From: CAZUAQ01 sp964618455 | Lineage (GTDB): Bacteria; Planctomycetota; Phycisphaerae; UBA1845; PWPN01 | NCBI GenBank assembly: GCA_964618455.1 | Contig: CAZUAQ010000008.1 | Coordinates: forward strand, 62,001 to 126,000 | DNA length: 64,000 bases | Reading direction: 5' to 3' | Part shown: piece after piece, positions 17,666-28,000 of the stretch | How the letters are laid out: each line of letters begins with the position of its first letter | How positions within the stretch are numbered: position 1 is the stretch's first letter | Program-made: the position numbers and the translations under genes | Notes under the pieces: generated by a model | What the model was told of the DNA's origin: nothing | The model's database searches: none | The model's input: the letters and a program-made list of their open reading frames with translations, nothing else

Positions 17666-18157
17666 ATGCCCAATTGCTGCTTATGTGCACGGAGACAATG
17701 GCTCGTTGTTGCTCTGTTGCCTTCGCTTCTCCTGCTCTCCTCGGGCTGTGCGAGTTACAACTGGCGGGTCGACTACGACGTGGCCGAGACCGAGGCCCGC
17801 GAGTCCAGCAAGTACCTGTTCATTTACTACAAGCAGGTGTTTGATAACGCGTCCAACCGCATGCTCAGTGAAGAGGTGCTCTCGGATCCGGACGTTATGG
17901 CGCGGTTCCAGGATACGGTGAACGTCCTGATCGACGACATCAACGGGGAGGCCTACCAGCAATACCTGCGCAAGTATGGCGTGACCGAGTACCCCGCCGC
18001 CATCATCGTCGCGCCGAACGGCGCGTATCAGGTGCAGCGCGGCTACGTTCCCAAAGCGCGGTTCATGCAGTTCATCGACAAGGCCATGCGCCCCTCACCC
18101 GCACCGCCACGCCCCGCGGGCAACGCGATCCCACAGGGGTCCGGGCGATCGCCGTAA
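17666..18157 (+). CDS. Lipoprotein with thioredoxin-like fold, no CxxC
   Basis: A 163-residue protein with a lipoprotein signal: hydrophobic VVALLPSLLLLSS, then the lipobox SSGC (Cys 28). The mature part suggests a thioredoxin fold: ESSKYLFIYYKQVFDNASNR, then DTVNVLIDDINGEAYQQYLRK followed by YGVTEYPAAIIVAPNGAY, where YPA supplies the cis-proline. The active-site CxxC is replaced by a stretch without cysteine (YKQVFDN), so it is not a redox enzyme of the usual kind. The C terminus is Pro-rich and low-complexity. GGGGAGAAA precedes the start. Role unknown. Confidence 0.72.
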   Translation: MPNCCLCARRQWLVVALLPSLLLLSSGCASYNWRVDYDVAETEARESSKYLFIYYKQVFDNASNRMLSEEVLSDPDVMARFQDTVNVLIDDINGEAYQQYLRKYGVTEYPAAIIVAPNGAYQVQRGYVPKARFMQFIDKAMRPSPAPPRPAGNAIPQGSGRSP

Positions 18158-18195
18158 CCCGGGTTTCGGTATTGCTCATTCCTGGAGTTTGAAAC

Positions 18196-19320
18196 GTGCG
18201 CCTCTCCATCTTGATCGCGATCTCGCTGTTCACGCCCGCGCTTTCCGCGCAGTCGGAGTCCGACGCGCGCGATCGCGCGTGGATCGTCGAGCAGTTCGAC
18301 GCCCGCCTGTTCCCCTCGCTTGAGGCGCAATGGAAGAAAACGCCCGATGCCGACGCGTCGCAACTCGCCTGGGGCGTCAGCTACCAGATGGCGGGGCTCG
18401 CCCAGATGCTGGAGGTCACGCGCGAGCCGAAGTACGCCGAGGCGCTGGCCCGGATCGGGACGTGGGTGGCCGCCTGCCGCGACGATCGCCACGGTCGAAA
18501 GGACGAGTACCGCGACAGGATCGTGCCCGCCTGGGGGACGACGCGTTACACCGACGGCAGGCACTACGTCTGGGCAGTGCACACTGGCATGATCGCCGCG
18601 CCGCTGGCGCGCTTTGCCGCCATCGTGCGCGAGGATCCGAAACTCAAGCCGCGCTTCGGCGAGAAGGCGGAGCAATTGCTTGATGTTGCCCGTGAAGCCG
18701 TGGCGGTCCACGACGATCTGTTCCGCGACGGGCCGGGCGAGGATGAGGGCTACGTGTTCAGCCTGCACCTGAAGCGCCACTTGCCGCTCAACCAGCAGAA
18801 CGCGCTGGCCCGCGCGTGGCTGTACATCGATCGCGCGACCGGCAAGCCCGAGTATCGCGAACGCATCGAAAAGCTCGCCCGGTTCTTCAAGCGGCGCATC
18901 CGCACCGAGGACAACGGAGCACTCACGTGGGCGTACTGGCCCGGAGTTGAGCCGCCGTTCAATAACGGTTGCGAGGATGTCTCGCACGCCGCCATCAACG
19001 TGGACTTTCTCGCGATCTGCAGTCGGGAGGGCATCGTGTTCGACGAATCCGACGTGGACGCGCTGCGTAAGACACTGCTGCTGCATGTCCTCCGCCACGA
19101 AGGCACGTCCAGCGATGTGTGTGGGAAGGAGAGGGAGAGGGCTTCCTACGCCGCGCAGATTCCCCGGTGGAGCCGCATCGCCCGTGGCGATCGCAAGACC
19201 TGTCACGAACTGCTCGCGTTCATGAAGCGGGGGATGTTCAAGAATTCCTCGACCGATCCGCTGGGCCTGGCCCTGCTGCTCGAAGCGCACGATTCACTCA
19301 CGACGCGTCCTGCGGATTGA
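18196..19320 (+). CDS. Secreted alpha/alpha-toroid protein
   Basis: A 374-residue exported protein starting at GTG (GGAG eight bases upstream), with signal RLSILIAISLFTPALSAQ. The mature part is helical repeats: ARIGTWVAACRD, HYVWAVHTGMIAAPLARF, RAWLYIDRATGKPEYRERIE and WAYWPGVEPPFNNGCEDVSH, then AAINVDFLAIC. This is like the six-hairpin toroid of glucuronyl C5-epimerase C-terminal domains and polysaccharide lyases. Catalytic residues are not identifiable. A likely terminator lies beyond its end, inside the 3' part of the convergent gene. Confidence 0.7.
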   Translation: MRLSILIAISLFTPALSAQSESDARDRAWIVEQFDARLFPSLEAQWKKTPDADASQLAWGVSYQMAGLAQMLEVTREPKYAEALARIGTWVAACRDDRHGRKDEYRDRIVPAWGTTRYTDGRHYVWAVHTGMIAAPLARFAAIVREDPKLKPRFGEKAEQLLDVAREAVAVHDDLFRDGPGEDEGYVFSLHLKRHLPLNQQNALARAWLYIDRATGKPEYRERIEKLARFFKRRIRTEDNGALTWAYWPGVEPPFNNGCEDVSHAAINVDFLAICSREGIVFDESDVDALRKTLLLHVLRHEGTSSDVCGKERERASYAAQIPRWSRIARGDRKTCHELLAFMKRGMFKNSSTDPLGLALLLEAHDSLTTRPAD

Positions 19321-19351
19321 CCGCCTCCTCTCCGCATCATCAAGGTCGGTA

Positions 19352-21271
19352 CTATCGACTCGTGAACCACGGCGATGGCAGGATGTAACACGCCTCGCTA
19401 CGAACGCGGTAGCGCGCGGAGGCGTTTTTGGCGACGGCATGGGTGTACGTATGAGGCTTGCCGTGGTCATCGGTCTCGAGGATCGCCAGCGGCTGAAACA
19501 CCCCATCGCGTTCCACCTCCAGGCGCATCCAGTGCGCACCCTTCACCGGCGTCCACTCCAGCACGACGCCATTCTCCGAAGCACGTACATTAAAGTCCTC
19601 CGGCGGCGGCACGAAGGGTCCCATGGCCTCCTGCAGCGTCTGCAGGGCGAGGCTGGTCGTCCCGTCGACGCGTCGCAGCCAGAAGCCCCGACAGTGTTCC
19701 CGCGTGGAGGCGGGGGCGGCACCGGGATTGGGTCCGGGGACCGGTTCACAGGGGGCGTCGCCCGGGGCACAGCATTCGTTGTCGTAGAGCTGCCAGTAAA
19801 TGATCCACAGGCACCCCCATTGTCGGGCCACCTCCACCGTGCCGCGTGTCAACCGTTCGAGCTGGGCGCTGCCCGTGACGCCGCGTTCGACCTCGGGGAC
19901 GCCGAACTCGGAGATGAAGATGTTGCGATGGCGTAGCGGCCAGCCGAACGGTGAGGGCACGTCCGTATCCGGCATCATGCGATCGACATATTCCAACGCT
20001 TCGCGGAATTGTCGACGCCCCGCGCGTTCATCGTGCGCAATGGGCAGCGTGTTGCGCCAGGCCGAGATCGACACGAGATCCATGTTCAGCTTGGGCAGTA
20101 CACGGTTGGTGACTGTCGGGCGCCCCTTCATGGCCAGGTCGACGTGATTCACCTCGGCGGCCGCGTAGACGTGCACGTCGCTGCCGGAGTGATCGGCCCG
20201 GGCTCGCGTCACGCCGCGTTGCCGCGCCGCGTACCAGCGGATCATGCCTTCGATGGCGGTCTGGTTGGGGTCGCCTTCCGGGTCGGTGTTCATGTTGCCG
20301 CGCAGCTGCCAGTCGCTCTCCCACGTGCCGAGGATGAATGTCTTGCCGGTACCGTCGTACTGCGTCAGGAAGAACGACGCCAGGTCGTAGAACTGCCGTT
20401 CCATCTTCTCCGGCTTGGGGTCCGGGAAACCATCGCGGAACGACGGTCCGCCGGTGATCGTCAGCACATACGTCTCGAACGGCCGACGCCACAGTTCGCG
20501 ATAGTGCGGATGCTCCGCGATCGCGCGCCATGACTCGAAGTCCTTCGGCCAGTCGCTGTTCCACGGATAGAAACCTCCCGGATCGTCCAGGTGCATCCAC
20601 ACCTTGATCACGCGAAGGCCCATGCCCGCCAGGTCCACCGCGCCCTCGTTGAGGTAGTCGCGCTTCCCGTCGAAGAAGTACTTGCCGGATGCATGCGTTG
20701 CCCCGAGCACGGACGCCGGCACATGCTTGATGGGCTCGGACCGCGCGACAAGGTCCATCGCCACGCGCGCGATCGTCAGCGGGGCGTCGCCGGTGCGATG
20801 GATGCGGAAGTCCGCGCCGAGGTGCTGGCGATCGCCCAGGTAGGCGTCGGTGATCGTGAAGGTGTGCGTTTTCCATTCGCCGGTGTCGGTGAAGGCGTGT
20901 TGTCCGGCGGCCTTGTACTTGCCGTCGTGCGGCAGGTCGTGATCCGTCGAATCGTACTGCAGGATCAGGTGTCCCTCTCCGTCGTCCAGGTACGTCGCGT
21001 GGATCGTCACCACCGGGTGCCGGCCGTTGACCGTCCGCGCATTGTCGACGGCGAAGTAGATCTGCCGGTGATCGGGCAGGCTCTGAATCGCTTGGCGTTC
21101 GTTGACGGTGACGACATGCGACGGGCCGTCGCTGACCTGCACGACACGAATCCCGTCGGCTTCCGACACGGATGGGTCGTAAGTCGGACCGGCCTCCGCG
21201 CCGGCATGAAGGGCAGACAGGGAAGTACACACGAGGGCGATCATGACGCAGGGAAGTACGCTAATCTTCAT
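19352..21271 (-). CDS. Secreted glycoside-hydrolase-like TIM-barrel protein
   Basis: A 639-residue exported protein, signal peptide at residues 1-24 (SVLPCVMIALVCTSLSALHAGA). Residues ~30-180 are beta-rich and CBM-like (HTFTITDAYLGDRQHLGADF, then RIHRTGDAP). The middle resembles a (beta/alpha)8 glycosidase: LRVIKVWMHLDDPGGFYPWN, FILGTWESDWQL, DVHVYAAAEVNHVD (Glu in strand 4 position), NIFISEFGVPEVE (possible nucleophile Glu in strand 7) and CLWIIYWQLYDNEC. Residues ~555-639 look like a fibronectin-III-type tail. The ATG at 21271 has AGGAG eight bases upstream; the ATG at 21307 has none. Substrate unknown. Confidence 0.78.
   Translation of the reverse strand: MKISVLPCVMIALVCTSLSALHAGAEAGPTYDPSVSEADGIRVVQVSDGPSHVVTVNERQAIQSLPDHRQIYFAVDNARTVNGRHPVVTIHATYLDDGEGHLILQYDSTDHDLPHDGKYKAAGQHAFTDTGEWKTHTFTITDAYLGDRQHLGADFRIHRTGDAPLTIARVAMDLVARSEPIKHVPASVLGATHASGKYFFDGKRDYLNEGAVDLAGMGLRVIKVWMHLDDPGGFYPWNSDWPKDFESWRAIAEHPHYRELWRRPFETYVLTITGGPSFRDGFPDPKPEKMERQFYDLASFFLTQYDGTGKTFILGTWESDWQLRGNMNTDPEGDPNQTAIEGMIRWYAARQRGVTRARADHSGSDVHVYAAAEVNHVDLAMKGRPTVTNRVLPKLNMDLVSISAWRNTLPIAHDERAGRRQFREALEYVDRMMPDTDVPSPFGWPLRHRNIFISEFGVPEVERGVTGSAQLERLTRGTVEVARQWGCLWIIYWQLYDNECCAPGDAPCEPVPGPNPGAAPASTREHCRGFWLRRVDGTTSLALQTLQEAMGPFVPPPEDFNVRASENGVVLEWTPVKGAHWMRLEVERDGVFQPLAILETDDHGKPHTYTHAVAKNASARYRVRSEACYILPSPWFTSR
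19391..19430 (+). terminator. Terminator-like hairpin inside the convergent gene
   Basis: On the plus strand ACGCCTC-GCTAC ... GTAGC-(5-nt bulge)-GAGGCGT forms a 12-bp bulged stem with a 7-nt loop, followed by TTTTT. It lies 71 bp past the toroid-protein stop but within the last codons of the opposing minus-strand gene. Confidence 0.62.
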
Positions 21272-21384
21272 CGCAAGCTCCTGGCACGACGGGATGCCGG
21301 TGATCAATGTTCATGTATGCCGTGAATCAAACGATGCGGCTGGAATCGTTCGCATTCGAGGCGCAAAGCTGTTGTCTTGCCGTG

Positions 21385-23466
21385 TCACTCTGTCTTTCTG
21401 ACATAGCGTGGGGAGGCATCGGCGTTTCGCACGTCGGCGTAAGGAATTCGAAGAACGATGTCCAAATCCTGGATGTCGATGTTGCCATGCTCCGTGAAGC
21501 GGTTGGAATCCGTCCGTGAAAAGAAGCCCTCCCCGTCATCATCGCTGAGATTCTCGCCGAGGGAGTAGATCACGAGCTCACCCGCATCGATTTTCATCTG
21601 CAAGGTATCCTTGCCATATGGATCCTCCGGCAACTGTTCCTCGAGCCATACCGCAAGTTGCTCCAGCCGAAGCGATTCGTCATCGAGAATATGTTCATAG
21701 GCGAGCGTGTACGCGATCAGCAGTCGACGGCGTGCCTGGATATTCAGCACGATTCTCGGCAAACCGGCATCTCCGAACAGCCGGGCGGCCATACTGCCGC
21801 AACGAAGTTGCAGAACTCCGCTCAAGGGATGCTCGTACAAGTCCGGTGTTTCCATCGACACGCTGCTCATCCGGTAGTCCTCCAGGCATTCGGAGGCCAT
21901 CATCCAGTCGTTGTGATCCGTGCAGGCAACCGTCTCTTGTTTCCCCATGGCGATGATCGCATCACGACTGAAGAACTGGCTGGAGGCGTAGTCGAGTATG
22001 CCTGTGTTCGATCTCCATTGATGTAGAGCCCCCTCAAGTTTCATGGTGTTTTTGTCTCCAGCGAATGCACGCGCCCACCGTTCGAAGTCCTGGAGAGGCG
22101 TGGCCTCCCAGTGGATGAGGTGTTCGTAAATGCACCGGATTTCGTCAGACGACAGATCACGCCAGGCGAGAATCTCCTTCGTGGATTGAATCAGTCCACG
22201 CTCAATCGACAATGCGATCCATTGTCCCCCCAGGGAACGGGGGTCGACACTTTCTGCGAGGCGCCGCGTCCGACTCAGGACTTCCATCGCCGCGGGGACG
22301 CTTCCGTTCTGCGCCAAAATTCGAGCATGAATGCAGAGGATCCCGGCCGCTTTCTGAATGTCCAAGGCGTGATCATCGCGATTAAGTTTCGAGAGATCGA
22401 TCGGCCCCTTACTCAAGAAAGCAAGGAGAGCTTGAATCTGCGATTCGTTGCCCTGAAACCACACTTTCGCATCTTCCGAGGCGGTATACCCCGGGACGCC
22501 AAGTAGCGAAGTCTCCACGCCATACTCAGGCCATGGACTGAACGCTCCGGCGAGTTCAAGGAATTCATGGACGTGAGGCGTCAGTTCACGAGGAATGTAC
22601 TCGAACGTCTCCTCGTCAATTGAATCAACGAAGAAAGTGTCGCTGGCGATGTAGCCCAATACGCTGGGATGGTTTTCCCGATGTCGCCGGATGAATCCGA
22701 ACCCGATCCCGGCGCCGAGCAGAAGTGAAAGGAGGAGCAGTCGCCCCCGTCTTTTTTTGGCAAAGTCGTCTCTCCCGAACCGCAGTCGCAGAAGGGAGGC
22801 GACGACAAGCGTGAATCCTGTTGCAAGTAGGACGCGGGCGGGCCAGGCCTCGGCATCGAGGGCGTGGCTGAGCAGGGGTGGATCGGGGACATCGATATGC
22901 TCGCGCCTCGGCCAAAACACGAGCAGGAGCGTCGAGAAAACGACAAGGCATGTTCCCGTCAGCATCCCTGAGATCGTGAACATCGGCCAGACCCAATTCC
23001 GGAATCGCCGAGGGATCGTGAATCTCCTTTGGAGGAGGGCCATCCTGCCTGCCAGCAATCCCGCGATCGGGATCGGTATCGCGAGGAGGATACGAAACGT
23101 GGTGGGCGATTTTTCCAGCAGCCAGGGAACGGAGAGGAAGCCCGCCAGAACCAAGGCCTGGAAAAAGACGACGAGCATGCCCCTGTCCGAGCCGTAGCGC
23201 GCGACGGTCGTCGCGCTACCGAAGGCAGCGCTAATGAACAAGATCAGGATACTCAGCCACGGTACCTCGCTGGTCAATGCCGAATCCAATCGGAGTGCCA
23301 CGGGGAAGATCCAGAAGTTCAACAGCCCGTAGAACGGGGCCAGGCACATCAGGGCGAAGAGTAGGAAGAGAAGCGTTGACATGATCCCGTACACGATCGC
23401 GCGCAACGGTCCTGATCGCTGCGAGGTACCTGTGGCGTATTCAACGACCGCGATGTTGCTCATCAT
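21385..23466 (-). CDS. Large membrane protein with pseudopilin-like C-terminal module
   Basis: A 693-residue protein. The first ~270 residues hold about seven transmembrane helices (for example IMSTLLFLLFALMCLAPFYG and ILIAIPI-type segments). The rest is a soluble helical region. Near the C terminus (about 590-680) lies ARRRLLIAYTLAYE, LEQLAVWLEEQLPEDPYGK, ELVIYSLGENLSDDDGEGF and DIVLRIP, the same order of motifs as the end of the protein encoded at 34421-35977 and typical of planctomycete pseudopilin-like tails (DPF.GKP ... YSVG.D..D.GG). I chose the double ATG at 23466/23463 behind AGGGGG. Codons are less GC-rich than in neighbours. Function unknown. Confidence 0.7.
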   Translation of the reverse strand: MMSNIAVVEYATGTSQRSGPLRAIVYGIMSTLLFLLFALMCLAPFYGLLNFWIFPVALRLDSALTSEVPWLSILILFISAAFGSATTVARYGSDRGMLVVFFQALVLAGFLSVPWLLEKSPTTFRILLAIPIPIAGLLAGRMALLQRRFTIPRRFRNWVWPMFTISGMLTGTCLVVFSTLLLVFWPRREHIDVPDPPLLSHALDAEAWPARVLLATGFTLVVASLLRLRFGRDDFAKKRRGRLLLLSLLLGAGIGFGFIRRHRENHPSVLGYIASDTFFVDSIDEETFEYIPRELTPHVHEFLELAGAFSPWPEYGVETSLLGVPGYTASEDAKVWFQGNESQIQALLAFLSKGPIDLSKLNRDDHALDIQKAAGILCIHARILAQNGSVPAAMEVLSRTRRLAESVDPRSLGGQWIALSIERGLIQSTKEILAWRDLSSDEIRCIYEHLIHWEATPLQDFERWARAFAGDKNTMKLEGALHQWRSNTGILDYASSQFFSRDAIIAMGKQETVACTDHNDWMMASECLEDYRMSSVSMETPDLYEHPLSGVLQLRCGSMAARLFGDAGLPRIVLNIQARRRLLIAYTLAYEHILDDESLRLEQLAVWLEEQLPEDPYGKDTLQMKIDAGELVIYSLGENLSDDDGEGFFSRTDSNRFTEHGNIDIQDLDIVLRIPYADVRNADASPRYVRKTE

Positions 23467-23496
23467 GTCCCCCTGGTTGCAGAAGCTCTCCAATCC

Positions 23497-24855
23497 TCAC
23501 ACCGAGCGAGCGTAGTCGATGGCGTCGCGCATGATCGTGATCGCCCGCTCCATGGCGTCGCGCTCCTCGAAGCCGTAGGAGATGCGCAACTGCCGCCGTC
23601 CGACTTCGGCCAGGTCGCCCGCACGATGCACGCAATAGGTCCCCGGTATGTAGATCACGCGCGGGTGCCGCGCGTCGGGCGGGCCGTCGTGCGCGGCGTT
23701 GCCCGTGGTGCGCGTCAGGTAGCGGAAGAACGGCGAGCTCTCTTCGGTGCGTACCTGCTTGAACGTCAGGTACAGATAAAACCCCGCCCGGCCTCCGATG
23801 ACCGTCTCGACCTCGTCGCCCAGTTGAGCGTCGATCCATGCGCGCGTCGCGACCGCCTTCTCGCGATACCCCCGGCGCACGGTGTCGAGCTGGCGGGCAA
23901 TGTGGTGATCCAGCAGCCAGCTCGCCATTTCCTGCGTCATCAGTGGCGCGCTGAAACCCGCATCCGACGTCCGCTGTACCATCGCGTCCATGAACGGACC
24001 GCCGCGGCCGATCATGTACCCGATCCGCAACGCCGGCGCCAGAACCTTCGACAGCGTGCCGATCTCGTAGACTACGCCCGCCGGATCATCGTGGAATCCC
24101 GAGCGGATCGCTTCGGTATCAGGATCGTGCACGAGGTCCTCGTACGCCCGGTCGAAGATCACCGGCACCTTCCGCCCCAACCTTTCGGAGAGCCGGATCG
24201 CCATGTCGATAACCGCCCGCCGTCGATCGTTGGCGAGGATCGCGCACGACGGATTGCCCACCGTGACGAGGTAAAACGCGCGGAGCGCGCTGGCGCGCTT
24301 ACCCAGCTCATCGAGCTTCGATTCCAGGAGATCGACCCGGATGCCGTCGCGATCTTCGGGCACCGCCAGCAGGTCAAACCCGGCGCGCTCCAGAAAGTTC
24401 GTGTAGATGTAGTACATCGGGTCGGTGGTGACGACGATGCCTTTGGGCAGCACGTACGCCAGCGATTCGAGCAGGCTCGTCGCGCCATTGGGGCCGACGA
24501 TGATTTCGCGATCGGCGAGCAGCTCTTCGGTCAATCCGCCGACCCGCTGCTCCAGGAGATAACGCCAGAGCGACGTCCGCAGGTTGTCCGAACCTGCCGG
24601 TCCGCCGTAGTTCATCGGCTGGCGGTACCGTTGCCGATCCTTCAGCACCGCCGCCAACGCCTCGACGATCTGGGCATTGGGAATGGTGCGTTCGTTGACG
24701 TAGCCCACACCGAGGTTGATGTCCACGCCGTCGCGGAAGTCGCCGGCGAACTCCGCCATCATGCGGTTCACCGGCGACGGCGTGCCCGATCGCTCGCCAT
24801 AAGCGGAAAGCTCTACCGCGTCGGCGGTCCGCGTATCAGTCGATCCAGAAGCCAT
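23497..24855 (-). CDS. PLP-dependent aminotransferase, class I/II
   Basis: A 452-residue fold-type I aminotransferase, cytoplasmic. Key positions: INLGVGYVNERTIPN near residue 47, N201 in VTVGNPSCAIL, D235 and Y238 in IFDRAYEDLV, the PLP lysine K270 in EIGTLSKVLAPALRIGY, R277 in the same motif, and a substrate-carboxylate Arg near the end (RQLRISYGF). The layout is like 2-aminoadipate or aromatic aminotransferases; the donor is not determinable. Its stop lies 30 bp from the start of the membrane-protein gene on the same strand, so the two may share a transcript. Confidence 0.88.
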   Translation of the reverse strand: MASGSTDTRTADAVELSAYGERSGTPSPVNRMMAEFAGDFRDGVDINLGVGYVNERTIPNAQIVEALAAVLKDRQRYRQPMNYGGPAGSDNLRTSLWRYLLEQRVGGLTEELLADREIIVGPNGATSLLESLAYVLPKGIVVTTDPMYYIYTNFLERAGFDLLAVPEDRDGIRVDLLESKLDELGKRASALRAFYLVTVGNPSCAILANDRRRAVIDMAIRLSERLGRKVPVIFDRAYEDLVHDPDTEAIRSGFHDDPAGVVYEIGTLSKVLAPALRIGYMIGRGGPFMDAMVQRTSDAGFSAPLMTQEMASWLLDHHIARQLDTVRRGYREKAVATRAWIDAQLGDEVETVIGGRAGFYLYLTFKQVRTEESSPFFRYLTRTTGNAAHDGPPDARHPRVIYIPGTYCVHRAGDLAEVGRRQLRISYGFEERDAMERAITIMRDAIDYARSV

Positions 24856-25044
24856 GCCTTCAACATAACCGATCTGCCATGGCGGTTCCGCATTTCCGCG
24901 GTGAGGGGACGGCTTTCATTTAGCGAGTACACGCACGCCGGGAGGGGCTGTGAGTTGCCCGGCACGCCCGGAAGCGGTACCTTGATCGGCCTGAAATCAC
25001 ACCGCCAGAAGTTCCCAAGCCTCCCTCACGAAGGAGTATTCTCG

Positions 25045-28000
25045 ATGTGGAAGCTGCTTCCTCCGCTGTGCCTGATCGGCCTGATGCTGTCCCCCGTCGC
25101 GCCCGCCCCGGCGCAGGAATTCGATCCCGATCAATGGACGCTCGCGTTCGAGGACAAGTTCGAGCGCGAGGAGCCCGGGCCGCTCTACGAAAAGGGTGAT
25201 CGCGCCAAGAGCGTCAGCATCGAAGACGGCCGCCTGCTGATCGTCGGCAGCGGGGCGTCGGCGATGATCGGCAAATCTTTCACCACGGACGTCCGTCTCG
25301 AGTTCGACTGCCAGGCGTGGCCCGAGCGCGATCCGGTGGATCTTTCCGCCAAGATCAGCGAGGTCTACCTCTTCGGCTTCGGGGCGCGTTCCAACCTCGC
25401 CAATCATCTTCTCGGCCCGGGCATGAACGTCGTCGATCTTGATCCGGAGATGCTCATCGAGAAGGGCCGCACCTACCACATGGTGGCCCAGCGCGAAGGC
25501 CGGCGCATGTTCTACCAGGTGGACGGGGAGATCATTCTCGACGGCACCTCCGAGAATCTCGTGGGTGGCCAGGAGTTCGATCGCGTCGGCTTCATCACCT
25601 GGAGCGGCATGTACGTCGATAACGTGAAGGTCTACGAGCGCAAGACTCCGCACCCGGACACGCGGAAGTACATCACATCCGTGCCGGGCCTGCCCCTCGA
25701 ACGCGAGGGACGCAAGGTCATGTACGTCGAGGGCACCGCCACGGGCACGCTCAAGAATGCGCTGGACGCCCTCAACGCCGGACAATACGAGAAGGCCATA
25801 CAGCGTTTCATGGAGCTCGACAACGTCACGCTCAAGATGGCGGGGCTGGCCCATGTCTATGGTGATGTCAATTACGTCGAGAAACCTTCGTACGGCAAGC
25901 GCGGGGACTTCCGCGACTTCGGAGACCTCGGCGCATTCGCGGACCTGTGGCGTCAGGCGGCGGAGGCCAACCCGGACAACGTCCTGCTGAAGGCATACCT
26001 TCCCGCCGCCGAAGCCTTCGGCCGGCTCCACATGAGTCGCAGCGGTCACAACGACGCGACGATGCTGCTCAGCCTCGGCGAGAAGGGCAACCCGTTCTAT
26101 CACAAGGCCAAGCTCTACAAGGCGCGCTACATCTTCTGGGACGGCATGGAAGGCGCGAGCGGCGAACGCAAGAACCAGGCGCACGACATGATGCGTGAGC
26201 TCCACACCATCTGGCCCGACAACCGCGTGCTGAACGAGTATGTCGGTGAGCCAGTACCGTGGGGCGAGGAACTCAACGCCGATACCGAAAATCACCCCGC
26301 CTGGGCGGCGTATCTCCGCGAGGCGTATGCGCGCGAGGTGGCCATCATGGAGCGTTTCGTCGATGCGCGGCAGGCGCCCAACGGCGAGTTCGGCGGTGGT
26401 TGGGGCGACGACGTGGAAATGATGCGGAAGTGGGTGCCCATCGCCGCCATCAGCACCTGCGCCGAGAAAGTCCGCCGCGGCATCGACAATCTGACCGAGG
26501 GCATCCATCAGTACATGGCGCCGCGCGGCTACTCCGAAGGCATTGCCGATGTCGAACACTCCGCCGAGCCGACCGCCGATGTCTATCCCACCATGCTCGT
26601 CTTGCGCCACGGCGATCCGCGCTACTACGAGATGAATCTGCAGACCTGCAAGATCATCAAGGATGTCATGATGGGCATCGATGCCAACGGCTACCCGCGG
26701 GCCAAGGCGGTCGAGATCGGCGCGCGGGGCGCGAACACGAAGCAGATGAGCGGCGGAGGCGACACCGGCTATCACGCCCGGGCCATGAAGCACTTCTACT
26801 ACGCCGCTTGGTACGGCAACGACGAAGCCCTCGACTGGTACGTCCGCTGGGCGAAGGGCTGGGGCCACACGATCCTGATCGATGAGCCGAACAAGCCGGC
26901 GGGCGTGGCCCCGGGCACGATCTGGTATCCGAGCGGGTCGTACTATCCGCCCAACGGTGAACTCTGGTTTAGCGACAAGGCGGAGAACTACTACGGCGTC
27001 ATGGGCCTGCCCATCATGATCCACCAGTCGCTGCTGGCGGCGTACATGCTCGCGCCCGATCGCGAATTGCTGCATCCCGTGCAGCGCATGCTCGACCTCG
27101 CCACCAGCGGTCCGCTATACGTCGACGGGCATGAACCGCCATCGCGCGAATGGGCGCTGGCCAGTCTCGCCCATCAGGCGAGCAGCAACGTCACAAGTCT
27201 CTACCGCACGCTGACCGGCGAGCGCGTCTACGACGAGTACACACGCCGCTTCGGCACGCCGCCGCAGCAGTACCAGATCTCACAGGATCTCTCCGCCTAC
27301 CTCGACAGTTTCGAGACGGCCGCGAAGAGCCTGCGTCACAACCTCTGGTATTACACGACGGAGGTGCTCTCGACGGACCGTCTGCACCTGCCGTCGGTCG
27401 AGGCGGTGTGGGGGGCGTACTCCGGCGCGGTGTCCACCTTCGTCGACGCCGAAGCCCCGACCATGGGCGTGACCTATGAGACGCCTGACGCGAACTTCGC
27501 CGCCATCGTCACCGAGAACTCCGAGACCCGGTTGCGGTTGTGGATCTACACCTTCTGGGACGAGCCGCAGGAGATCACGCTGAACCTCTGGCGGCTCACG
27601 CCCGGCGATTACCTCGTGACGCAAGGCGAACTCATGGACGGCGAACGGCCGTTCCAGCACCGCTACGATTGGAGCGATCCCGCACTCGTGCGCATTCTCC
27701 ATCGCGCCGAGCCGGTTTCGATCGTCGTGCCGCCCAAGAAAACCTGGGTCGTCGATTTCCGGCTGCATCGTGTCGCCGACGTGCCGCGCTACGCCTGTGA
27801 CCTGGCAATTCACACGCGGGATCTGGCCGTCGACGGGGAGAACGTTCTGGTCACGATACATAACATCGGCAATGCTCCGGCGGAGCATTTCTCCGTCGCC
27901 ACGCAGGTCCTGGAGAAAGATGGCTGGGTCACGGCCGACGAGGTGCTCGTGGATCGCCTCTCGCACCCGACGGAGTACATCCCCTTTACCGCCGAGGTCG

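Noticed and set aside
17666..18157. Redox thioredoxin
   Set aside because: The active-site CxxC is missing, so it is called only as a thioredoxin-fold lipoprotein.
23626..25044. N-terminal extension of the 1022-residue protein by about 470 codons
   Set aside because: The extension is antisense to the aminotransferase gene, has no signal logic, and the ATG at 25045 has AAGGAG and a clean signal peptide.
24997..27075. 692-codon minus-strand frame
   Set aside because: Antisense to the 1022-residue protein gene; no homologous features.
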